A DNA stretch of 64,000 nucleotides from Actinomadura sp. NAK00032 (GCF_013364275.1 NZ_CP054932.1:8122001-8186000), one strand, 5' to 3'; counted from the first letter of the stretch, positions 19,277 through 28,548 are shown. Numbers and translations: made by a program. Notes: generated by a model from the sequence alone, not told the origin.

Positions 19277-19313
19277 ACCTTGCCAGGGAGAGATATACCT
19301 TGGCGTGCAAGGT
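19277..19313. promoter_or_regulatory. ACCTTG inverted-repeat cluster upstream of mtrA
   Basis: ACCTTGC (19277-19283) is inverted as GCAAGGT (19307-19313), and ACCTTG at 19297-19302 pairs with CAAGGT at 19308-19313 over a 5-nt spacer. Three copies of one half-site within 37 bp of the mtrA upstream region look like a protein-binding site. I cannot name the protein. Confidence 0.4.
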
Positions 19314-19522
19314 TACCCGCGTTTGCGCCGTACATGGCTCCCCCGCATCGGGTGGGCGGCTCGGATTGTAGAGGTGACTCCCGAAAGCGGCGCAAGGTTG
19401 ACATCCCGCCCGTGACAGGATGGCCTACCGGCGATCGCCGCGGGGCCCGGCGGGCCCTCCCGGCAGCGCCGCAGACCCCCGCACGCAGACCGCAGGGAAC
19501 CAGGGACCGCAGGGAGCCGAGT

Positions 19523-20593
19523 ATGCCGGGACCGGACGGCTGGGACGACGACGCCGGCGCCACCGATGTGGTGCGGGGCGTCCCGTTCCGTCCCATGTCC
19601 ATCTCGGAGATGCTGGACGGCGCGATCGCCGGCATCCGGCGCCGCCCCCGCACCACGCTGGGCCTGTCGGTGGCGATCAGCACGGTGATCCAGGTGACGA
19701 GCTCCGTCGCCGCGTACTTCTTCATCGGCAACGAGGCCCGCGACGAGGTCACCCCGGACGTGCTGCTGGAGTCGCTCGGCGCGCAGGTCACGCTGACGGT
19801 GCTGGGGCTGGTGCTGTCGGCCGGCGGGATCCTGCTGATGGCGGGGCTGATGGCGCCGATCCTCGGCCGCGAACTGGTGGGCATGCCGATCGCGCCCAGG
19901 CAGGCGTGGCGGGACTCCCGGCCGCGGCTCGGCCGGCTGGTCGGCACCGTCGCGGCCGTCATGGGCGTCTCGCTGGGCGCGCTGGCGCTGCCGGTGGTGC
20001 CGTTCTTCGCGCTGATCGCCGTGGACGCGCACCCGGCCTTCGGGGTGGTCGCCGGGCTGATCGGGTTCCCGGTCGGGATCGGCCTGATGGTGTGGCTCTA
20101 CATCCTGCTCGTCCAGGCGGTCCCGGCGGTCGTCCTGGAGCGGCGGACGGTCACGGGCGCGCTGCGCCGGGCGGTCACGCTGTCCAAGGGCCGGTGGTTC
20201 CGGACGTGCGGGACGCTGCTGCTGGCGCTGCTCGTGACCGTGTTCATGGGCTTCTTCGCGCTGCGCATCCCGTTCCTGTTCGTGCAGCTGGTCTTCTTCG
20301 GCGACGCCTCGGGCGACGGGGCGACGATGGGCGCGCTCGCGGTCGACACGCTGGGCCGGATCGTGAGCTGGTCGGTGGTGCTGCCGTTCGACGCGGGGGT
20401 GATCGCGCTGCTGTACATGGACCGGCGGATGCGCCGCGAGGGCTTCGACCTGGAGCTGCGCAGCCGGGGCCGCTCCGCCGCGGCGGTCGTCGCGAGCGGG
20501 CCCGCGGACGACGCGGCCCGGGAGGACGGGTTCATCGATCTCTGGCGGACCGATCCGGTGCCCGCCCGGCCGTGGACGGGAGCGAACCCGTGA
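19523..20593 (+). CDS. Polytopic membrane protein, GPDPase-membrane-domain/DUF7544-like
   Basis: A 356-residue integral membrane protein with about six hydrophobic segments between residues 45 and 300, a hydrophilic start ending in V-P-F-R-P-M-S-I-S-E-M-L-D-G-A, and a charged tail. The start pattern and topology resemble proteins annotated as glycerophosphodiester phosphodiesterase membrane domain; there is no catalytic phosphodiesterase domain. ATG at 19523 follows GGGAG. The stop overlaps the GTG of the DUF4129 gene by 4 nt, opening a five-gene coupled cluster. Function unknown; a scaffold for the downstream MoxR/DUF58 pair is conjecture. Confidence 0.75.
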   Translation: MPGPDGWDDDAGATDVVRGVPFRPMSISEMLDGAIAGIRRRPRTTLGLSVAISTVIQVTSSVAAYFFIGNEARDEVTPDVLLESLGAQVTLTVLGLVLSAGGILLMAGLMAPILGRELVGMPIAPRQAWRDSRPRLGRLVGTVAAVMGVSLGALALPVVPFFALIAVDAHPAFGVVAGLIGFPVGIGLMVWLYILLVQAVPAVVLERRTVTGALRRAVTLSKGRWFRTCGTLLLALLVTVFMGFFALRIPFLFVQLVFFGDASGDGATMGALAVDTLGRIVSWSVVLPFDAGVIALLYMDRRMRREGFDLELRSRGRSAAAVVASGPADDAAREDGFIDLWRTDPVPARPWTGANP

Positions 20594-21267
20594 TCCTCGA
20601 CCCGATCGGCCGCGACGAGGCCCGCGAGCTGGCCCGCCGCGAGCTGGAGAAACAGGTGTACCAGCGCGACAAGCCGTCCTGGCTGGAGCGCGCGTGGGCC
20701 GACTTCTCCGAGTGGCTGGGCAGCCTGTTCAACCGGGCGCCGGACCCGAACGCGCAGGGCACCGGCGGCGGCTGGGTGTCCATCCTGATCATCGTCGTGG
20801 TGCTGGCGATCGCGATCGGGCTGATCGCCTGGCTGATGCGGGGGCGCCGCAACCTGCGCTCCCGCGACAAGGCCCTGCTGGACGACGTGCCGTCCACGGC
20901 GCTCGACCACCGGCAGGCCGCCGAGCGGCACGCGGAGGCCGGGGAGTGGGCCGAGGCGATCCGGGAGCGGCTCCGCGCGATCGCGCGCGACCTGGAGGAG
21001 CGGGCGGTGCTGTCGGCGCGGCCGGGCCGCACGGCGGACGAGCTGGCGGCGGAGGCGGGCGAGGCCGTGCCGGAACTGGCCGGCGAGCTGGCCGCCGGGG
21101 TGCGGATCTTCGATGACGTCTGGTACGGCGACCGTCCCGGCACGGCCGAGGGGTACGCGCGGATGACGGCACTGGACGAGCGGCTGCGCGCGACGAAGCC
21201 GAAGCCGCTGGAGGCCGATGACCTCGCACCGGCCGGGGCCGGCGACGAAGGGGGCCCGCGATGGTGA
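20590..21267 (+). CDS. DUF4129 domain membrane protein
   Basis: A 225-residue protein. Residues 1-60 are cytoplasmic or amphipathic (D-E-A-R-E-L-A-R-R-E-L), one strong membrane helix lies at about 62-82, and a DUF4129-type region follows with Y-A-R-M-T-A-L-D-E-R-L near the end. DUF4129 also occurs as the C-terminal part of some membrane transglutaminase-like proteins. The start GTG at 20590 overlaps the previous stop (GTGA). It belongs with the DUF4350, MoxR and DUF58 genes. Confidence 0.8.
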   Translation: MILDPIGRDEARELARRELEKQVYQRDKPSWLERAWADFSEWLGSLFNRAPDPNAQGTGGGWVSILIIVVVLAIAIGLIAWLMRGRRNLRSRDKALLDDVPSTALDHRQAAERHAEAGEWAEAIRERLRAIARDLEERAVLSARPGRTADELAAEAGEAVPELAGELAAGVRIFDDVWYGDRPGTAEGYARMTALDERLRATKPKPLEADDLAPAGAGDEGGPRW

Positions 21268-22484
21268 TGCAGGCCCCGCCCGGAGCCGCGGCCTCCGGCG
21301 CCCCCGCGGGCGCGCCGGCGGAGCCGTCCGCGCGGCAGGTCGCGGGCCGCCGCTGGCGGTCGGCGCGCGGCGTGCTCGCGGTGCTGCTCGCGCTGGTGGT
21401 GATCGCGGTGATCCTGGCGGCGCTGCGCCCGTCGACGTCGGCGGGCGCGCTCGACCCGCAGTCGCCGAAGCGGGACGGCGCGCTGGCGCTCACGGAGATC
21501 CTGCGCCAGCGGGACACGACCGTGACCGTCACGCGCGACTACGCGGACATCCCCATGGAGCCCGGAATCAGCGGCGTCCTGGTGGTCACGCGCACCGAGC
21601 GGCTCACCGAGGACGACCTGCGGCTGCTGACCGCCTCGCCGCTGGACCTGCTGCTCGTCCGGCCGACTGCGGCGGCGCTGGACATCCTGGCGCCCGAGGT
21701 GCGGCGGGTCGGCCCGAGCTTCGAGGAGACCGCCGCGCCGGGCTGCGCGCTGCCCGCCGCGTCCCTCGCCGGCAAGGTCGCCTTCCACGAGTCGGACACC
21801 TACGAGATCAACGGCCGGGGGACGGCGTGCTACCCGGCCGAGTACGGCGGCGCCAGGGTCGTCCAGGTGCGGGAGAACGCGCACACGGTGACCGTGCTGG
21901 GGTCGGCCGCGCCGCTGACGAACCAGCGGCTCACCGAGGAGGGCAACGCCGCGCTCGCCATGAACCTGGCGGGGGCGGGGACGGGGGCCTCGACGGTGTG
22001 GCTCTTCCCCGCCATGCCGGAGGCGGGCGAGGGCGCCGGGCAGCAGTCCCTCGGCGACCTGCTCCCGTTCGGCGTCAAGCTGTTCTTCCTGCAACTCCTG
22101 GTCGCGGTGCTGCTGGTGGCGCTGTGGCGGGGCCGGCGGCTCGGCCCGGTGGTGGCGGAGGCGCTGCCGGTCGTGGTCCGCTCGGCGGAGACGGTGGAGG
22201 GCCGCGCCCGCCTGTACCGGGCCGGACGCGCCCGCGACCGCGCCTCGGACGCGCTGCGCTCCGGCGCCCGGGAGCGGCTCGTCCCGCTGCTCGGGCTGCC
22301 GCGCGGCAGCGCGCAGGACCGGTCCGCCGCGCAGGAGATCATCACGGCGGTGGCGCGCCGCACGCCCTACGACGAGACGTACGTCGGGGCGGCCCTGTAC
22401 GGTCCCGAACCCTTGGACGACGCCGGGCTCATCGCGCTCACGAACGTCCTCGACGACCTGGAAAGGCAGGTACGGCAGTCTTGA
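21261..22484 (+). CDS. DUF4350 domain membrane protein
   Basis: A 407-residue protein with an A/P-rich N-terminus, a membrane helix at about 37-56, an extracytoplasmic domain of about 220 residues (S-P-K-R-D-G-A-L-A-L-T-E-I-L-R then T-L/V-rich strands) and a second helix near 275-295, then a cytoplasmic tail. The two-helix layout with a Rossmann-like outer domain is typical of DUF4350. Two cysteines in the outer domain (near 160 and 192) could form a disulfide. It overlaps the DUF4129 gene by 7 nt and the MoxR gene by 4 nt. Confidence 0.82.
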   Translation: MVMQAPPGAAASGAPAGAPAEPSARQVAGRRWRSARGVLAVLLALVVIAVILAALRPSTSAGALDPQSPKRDGALALTEILRQRDTTVTVTRDYADIPMEPGISGVLVVTRTERLTEDDLRLLTASPLDLLLVRPTAAALDILAPEVRRVGPSFEETAAPGCALPAASLAGKVAFHESDTYEINGRGTACYPAEYGGARVVQVRENAHTVTVLGSAAPLTNQRLTEEGNAALAMNLAGAGTGASTVWLFPAMPEAGEGAGQQSLGDLLPFGVKLFFLQLLVAVLLVALWRGRRLGPVVAEALPVVVRSAETVEGRARLYRAGRARDRASDALRSGARERLVPLLGLPRGSAQDRSAAQEIITAVARRTPYDETYVGAALYGPEPLDDAGLIALTNVLDDLERQVRQS

Positions 22485-23512
22485 ACACCCCTGTAGAGCT
22501 CGGGAAGGACGACGTGCCCGGCGGAAGCGCGGGGCAGGTCGTGCTGTCCGAGGAGGCCCGGCGGCAGGCCGACACCGCCCGCGCGGCGCTGACGGCGCTG
22601 CGCGGCGAGGTCGCCAAGACGGTCGTCGGCCAGGACTCCGTGGTGACGGGCCTCGTCATCGCGCTGCTGTGCCGCGGCCACGTGCTGCTCGAAGGCGTCC
22701 CGGGCACGGCCAAGACGCTGCTCATCAAGACGCTGTCGCGGGCCCTCGACCTGGACTTCAAGCGCGTCCAGTTCACCCCCGACCTGATGCCCGGCGACGT
22801 CACCGGCTCGCTGGTGTACGACAACCGGACGGCGGAGTTCGAGTTCCGTGAAGGCCCCGTCTTCACCAACCTCCTGCTCGCGGACGAGATCAACCGGACG
22901 CCGCCGAAGACCCAGGCGTCCCTCCTGGAGGCCATGGAGGAGCGGCAGGTCTCGGTGGAGGGCTCCGCGCGCGCTCTGCCCGACCCGTTCGTGGTCTGCG
23001 CGACCCAGAACCCGATCGAGTACGAGGGCACCTACCCCCTGCCCGAGGCCCAGCTCGACCGGTTCCTCGTCAAGCTCACCGTGCCCGTCCCCACCCGGGA
23101 CGAAGAGATCGCCATGCTGCAGCGGCACGCAGGCGGGTTCGACCCGCGCGACCTGTCCGAGGTGCAGGCGGTCGCCGGCGCGGACGAACTCGCAGCCGGA
23201 CGCGCCGCCGTCATGACCGTCCACCTGGACCCCAAGGTCGCCGCCTACGTCGTGGACCTGTGCCGCGCGACCCGGCAGTCCCCGTCCCTGCAGCTCGGCG
23301 TCTCGCCGCGCGGTGCGACGGCGCTGCTGGCGACGTCCCGCGCGTGGGCGTGGCTGTCGGGCCGCGACTACGTGACCCCGGACGACGTGAAGGCGCTGGC
23401 CAGGCCGACGCTCCGGCACCGCGTGCAGCTCCGTCCCGAGGCGGAGCTGGAGGGCGCGACCGCCGACGGCGTGCTGGAGGGCATCCTCGCCCACGTCCCC
23501 GCGCCGCGCTGA
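22481..23512 (+). CDS. MoxR-family AAA+ ATPase
   Basis: A 343-residue MoxR ATPase, a chaperone-like AAA+ protein that usually works with a VWA or DUF58 partner. Walker A is G-V-P-G-T-A-K-T, Walker B is L-L-L-A-D-E-I-N-R, and sensor 1 lies in V-C-A-T-Q-N-P-I-E-Y-E-G-T-Y-P-L-P-E-A-Q-L. The start is a rare TTG at 22481 overlapping the DUF4350 stop as TTGA, which fits the coupling of the whole cluster. The next gene starts at TGATG. Its substrate is not known. Confidence 0.93.
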   Translation: MNTPVELGKDDVPGGSAGQVVLSEEARRQADTARAALTALRGEVAKTVVGQDSVVTGLVIALLCRGHVLLEGVPGTAKTLLIKTLSRALDLDFKRVQFTPDLMPGDVTGSLVYDNRTAEFEFREGPVFTNLLLADEINRTPPKTQASLLEAMEERQVSVEGSARALPDPFVVCATQNPIEYEGTYPLPEAQLDRFLVKLTVPVPTRDEEIAMLQRHAGGFDPRDLSEVQAVAGADELAAGRAAVMTVHLDPKVAAYVVDLCRATRQSPSLQLGVSPRGATALLATSRAWAWLSGRDYVTPDDVKALARPTLRHRVQLRPEAELEGATADGVLEGILAHVPAPR

Positions 23513-24804
23513 TGGCGCTGACCGGGCGCCTGGGGCTGCTGGCCCTGCTCGGCGCGCTCGTCCCGCTGGTCGTGCCGAGCTGGTGGGCGCTGTTCGCGGT
23601 GTGGGGCGTCCTGCTGCTCGGCGTCGTCGCCGACCTGGTGCTCGCCGGGAACGTGCGCGCCCTGCGCTTCCACCGGGACGGCGACACCAACGTGCGGCTC
23701 GGCGAGACCGCCCGGGTGGCGCTGATCGTCGAGAACCAGGGCCGGCGGCGCCTGAAGGCCCGCCTGCGGGACGTGTGGCCGCCGAGCGCGGGCGCCACGC
23801 CCCGCACGGTCCGGGTGGACGTGCCCGCGGGCGAGCGCCGCCGCGTCGAGATGGCGCTGACGCCGACCCGGCGCGGCGACCGGAAGGCCGTCACGGTCGT
23901 CGTCCGCTCGGCCGGGCCCCTCGGGCTCGCCGCGCGGCAGCTGTCGCGCTCCGCGCCGTGGACGGTGCGGGCGCTGCCGGCGTTCCCGTCGCGCCGCCAC
24001 CTGCCCGCCAAGCTCGCGCGGCTGCGGGAGCTGACCGGCGCGCACGTGGCGCTGATCCGCGGGCAGGGCACCGAGTTCGACTCGCTGCGCGAGTACGTGG
24101 ACGGCGACGACGTCCGGTCCATCGACTGGCGGGCCACCGCGCGGCGCGGCGACGTCGTCGTCCGGACGTGGCGGCCCGAGCGCGACCGGCGCATCTACCT
24201 GGTGCTCGACACCGGCCGGACGTCCGCGGGCCGGGTCGGCGACATCCCCCGGCTGGACTGCTCGATGGACGCGGCGATGCTGCTCGGCGCGCTCGCGTCC
24301 CGGGCCGGGGACCGGGTCGACCTGCTCGCCTACGACCGGCGCGTGCGCGCCCGCGTGGAGGGCGCGTCCCGCACCGATCTGCTGCCCGCGATGGTGCACG
24401 CGATGGCGCCGCTGGAGCCGGAGCTGCTCGAATGCGACGCCGCCGGGATGGTGTCGACGCTGATGGCGCGGGTCCGGCAGCGGTGCCTGGTCGTGCTGCT
24501 GACCGAGCTGAACACGGCCGCGATCGAGGAGGGGCTGCTGCCGCTGCTGCCGCAGCTCACCGCGCGGCACCTGGTCATGATCGCGGCGGTGTCGGATCCG
24601 CGGGTCGGCGAGATGGCCGGGTCCCGCGGCGACCTCGCCGCCGTGTACGACGCGGCCGCCGCCGAGCGCGCCCGCGCCGAGCGGCGCCGCCTCACCGCCG
24701 AGCTGCGCGGCCACGGCGTCGAGGTGGTGGACGCCCCGCCGGACGAGATCGCCCCGGCCCTCGCCGACGCCTACCTCGCCCTGAAGTCCGCCGGACGCCT
24801 TTGA
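23512..24804 (+). CDS. DUF58 domain protein, MoxR partner
   Basis: A 430-residue membrane protein. Two hydrophobic helices at about 5-45 anchor a beta-rich domain, followed by the DUF58 signature F-D-S-L-R-E-Y-V-D-G-D-D-V-R-S-I-D-W-R-A-T-A-R near residue 190. A VWA-like domain with L-V-L-D-T-G-R-T (partial MIDAS) comes after it. DUF58 proteins are standard partners of MoxR ATPases. The ATG shares one base with the MoxR stop. It ends the plus-strand cluster and is convergent with the SpoIIM-like gene 23 nt away. Confidence 0.92.
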   Translation: MALTGRLGLLALLGALVPLVVPSWWALFAVWGVLLLGVVADLVLAGNVRALRFHRDGDTNVRLGETARVALIVENQGRRRLKARLRDVWPPSAGATPRTVRVDVPAGERRRVEMALTPTRRGDRKAVTVVVRSAGPLGLAARQLSRSAPWTVRALPAFPSRRHLPAKLARLRELTGAHVALIRGQGTEFDSLREYVDGDDVRSIDWRATARRGDVVVRTWRPERDRRIYLVLDTGRTSAGRVGDIPRLDCSMDAAMLLGALASRAGDRVDLLAYDRRVRARVEGASRTDLLPAMVHAMAPLEPELLECDAAGMVSTLMARVRQRCLVVLLTELNTAAIEEGLLPLLPQLTARHLVMIAAVSDPRVGEMAGSRGDLAAVYDAAAAERARAERRRLTAELRGHGVEVVDAPPDEIAPALADAYLALKSAGRL

Positions 24805-24827
24805 CGCGCGCGGGGGCTGAGGGCCGG

Positions 24828-25823
24828 TCAGCCGGAGACGGGGGCCAGGTCGGGGCGGAGGTCGGCGTCGCCGGTCTCGCCCGCGCGGGTGGCGCGGCGG
24901 CCGAGGACGAGCACGTAGCTGAGGAAGGCGACCTCCGCGACCACGCCGATCCCGATGCGCAGCCAGGTGACGTGCACCCAGCCGGTCACGAAGCCCTCGA
25001 TGAGGCCGGACACGAGCAGCACCGCGACGAGGCCGATGGCGATGCTGACGGCCGCGCGGCCCTCCTCGGCGAGGGCCTGGCCGCGGCGGCGCGGCCCCGG
25101 GTCGATGATCGTCCAGCCGAGCCGCATGCCGCCCGCGCACGCGAGGTACACGGCCGTGAGCTCCAGCAGGCCGTGCGGCAGGATCAGGCCGAAGAAGATG
25201 TCGCCCTTGCCGTAGGCGAACATCAGCCCGGCGGTCAGCCCGAGGTTGAGCTGGTTCATCAGCAGGACGTACACGGTGGGGATGCCGAGCAGGATCCCGA
25301 AGATGAGCGCGACCGCCGACACCCACGCGTTGTTCACCCAGACCTGGAACGCGAAGGACGCGGCGGAGTGCTCCGTGTAGTAGTTCGCGAAGTCGTGGTC
25401 GACGAGTTCGCGGATCTCGTCCGGCGTCGCGATGCTCGCCTGCACGTCCGGGCTGTGGACGATCCAGAGCGCGAGGGCGAGCGAGAGCAGGTTGCCGAGG
25501 ACGGCGGCGCCGAGCCACCACCACTTCATCCGGTAGGCGGCGGCCGGGAACGACACCGTCGCGAAGCGGGTGACGTCCCGCCAGAGCGGCGCCTGGGCGC
25601 CCGCCACGGCGGCCCTGCCGCGCGCTACGAGCGACGAGAGCCGGCCCACCAGCTGGGGGTCGGGCGAGCTGGAGCGGACGACGGAGAGGTGCGTGGCGGT
25701 GCGCTGGTAGAGCTCGACCAGTTCGTCCACTTCGGTGCCGCTCAGCCTGCGGCCGCGGTTGATGAGTTGCTCCAGGCGCAGCCAGTCGGCGTTGTGCGCG
25801 GCCACATAGGCGTCGACGTCCAC
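24828..25823 (-). CDS. Stage II sporulation protein M (SpoIIM) family membrane protein
   Basis: A 331-residue polytopic membrane protein of the SpoIIM superfamily. A soluble N-terminus (about 90 residues, L-V-E-L-Y-Q-R-T-A-T-H-L) precedes at least five helices; the conserved segment I-L-P-H-G-L-L-E-L-T-A-V near residue 225 is the family mark. In Bacillus SpoIIM acts with SpoIID and SpoIIP in engulfment. In actinomycetes this family sits beside RDD and MoxR-DUF58 genes and its role is not known. It is divergent from the RDD gene, only about 70 nt between starts. Confidence 0.9.
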   Translation of the reverse strand: MDVDAYVAAHNADWLRLEQLINRGRRLSGTEVDELVELYQRTATHLSVVRSSSPDPQLVGRLSSLVARGRAAVAGAQAPLWRDVTRFATVSFPAAAYRMKWWWLGAAVLGNLLSLALALWIVHSPDVQASIATPDEIRELVDHDFANYYTEHSAASFAFQVWVNNAWVSAVALIFGILLGIPTVYVLLMNQLNLGLTAGLMFAYGKGDIFFGLILPHGLLELTAVYLACAGGMRLGWTIIDPGPRRRGQALAEEGRAAVSIAIGLVAVLLVSGLIEGFVTGWVHVTWLRIGIGVVAEVAFLSYVLVLGRRATRAGETGDADLRPDLAPVSG

Positions 25824-25894
25824 CCGGCGAGACTAACGTGTCGCATTACCGAACCGGCACAATGAACGCGTCCCCGGCATTGGAGGAGCAGGAC

Positions 25895-27013
25895 ATGGCC
25901 GAACTCGTCACCGGCGAGGCCGTCGCGCTCGACATCCGCGTCGCGCGGCTGGCCAGCCGTGGCTGCGCCTTCCTGCTCGACCTGATCTTCCAGATCGTGC
26001 TGCTCTACCTCGTCGTCTACGTCACGGCGATGACGTCGCTCGTCGCGGACGACGCGTGGACGGTCGGGCTGACGCTGCTCGGCACGGTCGCCGTCCTGGT
26101 CGGCTACCCGTGCGTGTCCGAGACGCTGCTGCGCGGCCGGACGCTGGGCAAGATGGGCGTGGGCCTGCGCGTCGTCGGCGACGACGGCGGGCCGATCCGG
26201 TTCCGGCAGGCGCTCGTCCGGGCGCTGGCCGGCGTGATCGAGTTCTGGACGTTCTACGGCTCCCCCGCGCTGATCACCTCGTTCTGCAACCGGCGCGGCA
26301 AGCGGCTCGGCGACCTGTTCGCGGGCACGATCGTCATCCAGGAGCGCGCCCCCGCGGCGGCCCTGTTCGGCCCGGTCGCGGTGATGCCGCCGCAGCTCGC
26401 CTGGTGGGCCCGGTCGCTGGAGATCTCGATGCTGTCGGACGAGCTGGCGATGACGGCCCGGCAGTACCTGTCCCGGTTCTGGGAGCTGCTGCCCGCGGTG
26501 CGCGACTCGCTGGGCCAGCGCATCGCCGGGCAGGTCGTCGCGGTGATCAGCCCGCCCCCGCCGCCGGGGGTGCGGCCGGAGATCCTGCTGTCGGCGGTGC
26601 TCGCCGAGCGCCGGCACCGGGAAGAGCTGCGGCTCGCCGAGCGCCGCGCCCGCCGGATGCGCCGCCTCGGCCTGCCGGTGTGGGGCCCGGGGCCGGTGGC
26701 GGGCCCGGTACCGGTGATGGCGATGGCCGGGCCGCCCGTGGCGGGCCCCGTCCGGCCGGGGCCGCCGGTGCCGCCGCCGTTCCGGCCGCCGCTGCCGGGG
26801 CAGCCGCAGTTCCTGCCGCCGTCCAACTACGGCGCGGGGCCGTACCAGCAGGTCCTGAACGCGCCCGGCCCGCCGCCCGCAGGGCCGCCTTATCCGACCG
26901 GCCAGTATCCGACCGGCCAGTATCCGACGGGCCAGTACCCGACAGGCCAGTACCCCACGGGCCAGTACCCCACGGGGCAGCCTCCGACCGGGCAGTACCC
27001 GACAGGGCGCTGA
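25895..27013 (+). CDS. RDD-family membrane protein with YPTGQ-repeat tail
   Basis: A 372-residue protein with an N-terminal RDD domain (about residues 10-160): R-L-A-S-R-G-C-A-F-L-L-D-L precedes the first helices, and G-R-T-L-G-K-M-G-V-G-L-R-V-V is the classic mid-domain motif. A helical middle and a long P/G-rich region follow. The last 40 residues are seven to eight copies of Y-P-T-G-Q encoded by 15-bp repeats. The ATG at 25895 is chosen because GGAGGAG lies 6 nt upstream; the frame is open to 25838. The divergent SpoIIM gene suggests joint function. Confidence 0.88.
   Translation: MAELVTGEAVALDIRVARLASRGCAFLLDLIFQIVLLYLVVYVTAMTSLVADDAWTVGLTLLGTVAVLVGYPCVSETLLRGRTLGKMGVGLRVVGDDGGPIRFRQALVRALAGVIEFWTFYGSPALITSFCNRRGKRLGDLFAGTIVIQERAPAAALFGPVAVMPPQLAWWARSLEISMLSDELAMTARQYLSRFWELLPAVRDSLGQRIAGQVVAVISPPPPPGVRPEILLSAVLAERRHREELRLAERRARRMRRLGLPVWGPGPVAGPVPVMAMAGPPVAGPVRPGPPVPPPFRPPLPGQPQFLPPSNYGAGPYQQVLNAPGPPPAGPPYPTGQYPTGQYPTGQYPTGQYPTGQYPTGQPPTGQYPTGR
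26889..27010 (+). repeat. 15-bp tandem repeats encoding YPTGQ
   Basis: Eight consecutive copies of a 15-bp unit (variants of CAGTATCCGACCGGC) code for Y-P-T-G-Q, one copy reading P-P-T-G-Q. Third-position changes show the repeats have diverged while the peptide was kept. Confidence 0.9.
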
Positions 27014-27135
27014 GCGGCTGCCGGGGTTTGTCAACCACGGCCGTCTCCGGGGCCGTTCGTTGTGGACTTGTGTGCCTATCCGGGGCCGCGACCGCCTTCT
27101 AATATCCGAATAAGTTTCGGGTTTTAGGAGGCGGG

Positions 27136-28548
27136 ATGCGCGTCCGTACTGCCCTCGGCCGGATCGCCCTGGCGTCCGCCCTCACGGTGACCCCCGCCAT
27201 CCTCACCGCGACGCCCGCGCGCGCGGACACGGCACCGCTCCCCGCCATCACCGACGACCAGGGCCGGACGCTCGTCCTGCACGGCCTCAATACGGCCGGC
27301 AGCGCCAAAGGCCCGAACGGGCTGCCCTGGGTGACCCGGGACGACATCGCCCGCGAAGCGCGCGACCTCGGGACGAACTCCGTCCGCTACCTGATCCAGT
27401 GGAAGAACGTCGAACCCGAGCCCGGCCGGTACGACGACGCGTATCTGGACGACGTCGCCGAACGCTTGGCCTGGTACCGCGAGCAGGGGATGCACGTCAT
27501 CCTCGACATGCACCAGGACATCTACGGCCCCGCCGCCTGCAAGGGCTCGGGCAACGGCGCCCCGGCCTGGGCCACCTACACCGACGGCCTGCCCTGCACC
27601 CCGCAGGACCCCTGGGTGCTGACATACCTGCAACCCGCCGTCCTGCGCGCCTACGACAACTTCTGGAACAACACCGGCAAGCATCCGGAACTGATGCAGC
27701 GCTACGCCGCGATGTGGAAGCACGTCGCACAGCGCTTCGCGGACGACCCCGCCGTCCTGGGCTACGACCTCATGAACGAGCCGTTCGGCGGCACGAGGCA
27801 GTTCGGCTTCTTCGAAGGCCCCATCCTGACGCCCTTCTACCAGGGCATCGTCAACGCGATCCGTGAGGTGGACGGCGACAACTGGGTGTTCGTGGAGCCG
27901 CAGGCCCTCGGCCCCAACGAAGGGGCGGAAACATCGCTCGGCGCCGTCCACGACCCCAGGGCGGGCGGCCCGCGCATCGTCCTGGCACCGCACTTCTATC
28001 CCGGCGGGGTCGACCTCGGCGGTTCCTACGACGGACTGGCGAAGATGCTCGTCCAAGCGCAGTTCGCCTTGTGGAAGCGGAACATGCCGGCCGCCGCGCG
28101 CCGCCTCGGCACCCCGATGTGGCTCGGCGAGGTCGGCGGCATGGGGCAGGACGCCCCCGGTGCGGCCGCCTTCACCGGCGACTGGCTCTCCATGGCGGAC
28201 GGGCTCGGCATCGGCTGGGCGTACTGGTCGAACGACCCTGGCTCGTCCGGCGTCATCGACGGAGACGGAACGCCGACCCTCTTCTCCAAGCTCCTCGCCC
28301 GCCCCTACCCGCGAGCCATCGCGGGCACCCTCACGGGCATCTCCCTGAGCTCGGGCACGCTGACCGTCAGCTGGCGCAACAAGGCCGGCGTGACCGGGCC
28401 CACGGAGATCTGGTTCCCCGCCGCGCCGAAGGTCACCTCGTCCGACCCTGACGGAACATGGCGGACGCAGTGGGACCCCGCCCGCCGCGTCCTCTCGGTG
28501 TGGGCCGACCCAGAGACGCCGGCCCACACCGTCACCGTGCGGCCTTAG
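27136..28548 (+). CDS. Secreted glycoside hydrolase family 5, endoglycosylceramidase-like
   Basis: A 470-residue secreted enzyme. A signal peptide occupies about residues 1-31 (A-T-P-A-R-A before the cut). The GH5 barrel shows H-G-L-N-T near 50, a W-K-N-V-E-P-E-P-G motif near 95, the acid/base Glu215 in L-M-N-E-P-F, and the nucleophile Glu332 in W-L-G-E-V-G-G. A small beta domain forms the last 80 residues. The layout resembles actinobacterial endoglycosylceramidases, which cut glycolipids, but a cellulase-like substrate cannot be excluded. AGGAGG precedes the ATG, with a TAATAT -10-like box at 27100. The stop codon interlocks with that of the convergent LppU-like gene. Confidence 0.88.
   Translation: MRVRTALGRIALASALTVTPAILTATPARADTAPLPAITDDQGRTLVLHGLNTAGSAKGPNGLPWVTRDDIAREARDLGTNSVRYLIQWKNVEPEPGRYDDAYLDDVAERLAWYREQGMHVILDMHQDIYGPAACKGSGNGAPAWATYTDGLPCTPQDPWVLTYLQPAVLRAYDNFWNNTGKHPELMQRYAAMWKHVAQRFADDPAVLGYDLMNEPFGGTRQFGFFEGPILTPFYQGIVNAIREVDGDNWVFVEPQALGPNEGAETSLGAVHDPRAGGPRIVLAPHFYPGGVDLGGSYDGLAKMLVQAQFALWKRNMPAAARRLGTPMWLGEVGGMGQDAPGAAAFTGDWLSMADGLGIGWAYWSNDPGSSGVIDGDGTPTLFSKLLARPYPRAIAGTLTGISLSSGTLTVSWRNKAGVTGPTEIWFPAAPKVTSSDPDGTWRTQWDPARRVLSVWADPETPAHTVTVRP

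Noticed and set aside
26889..27010. Short regular repeats considered as a CRISPR array
   Set aside because: They are 15-bp coding repeats without spacers, in frame with Y-P-T-G-Q.
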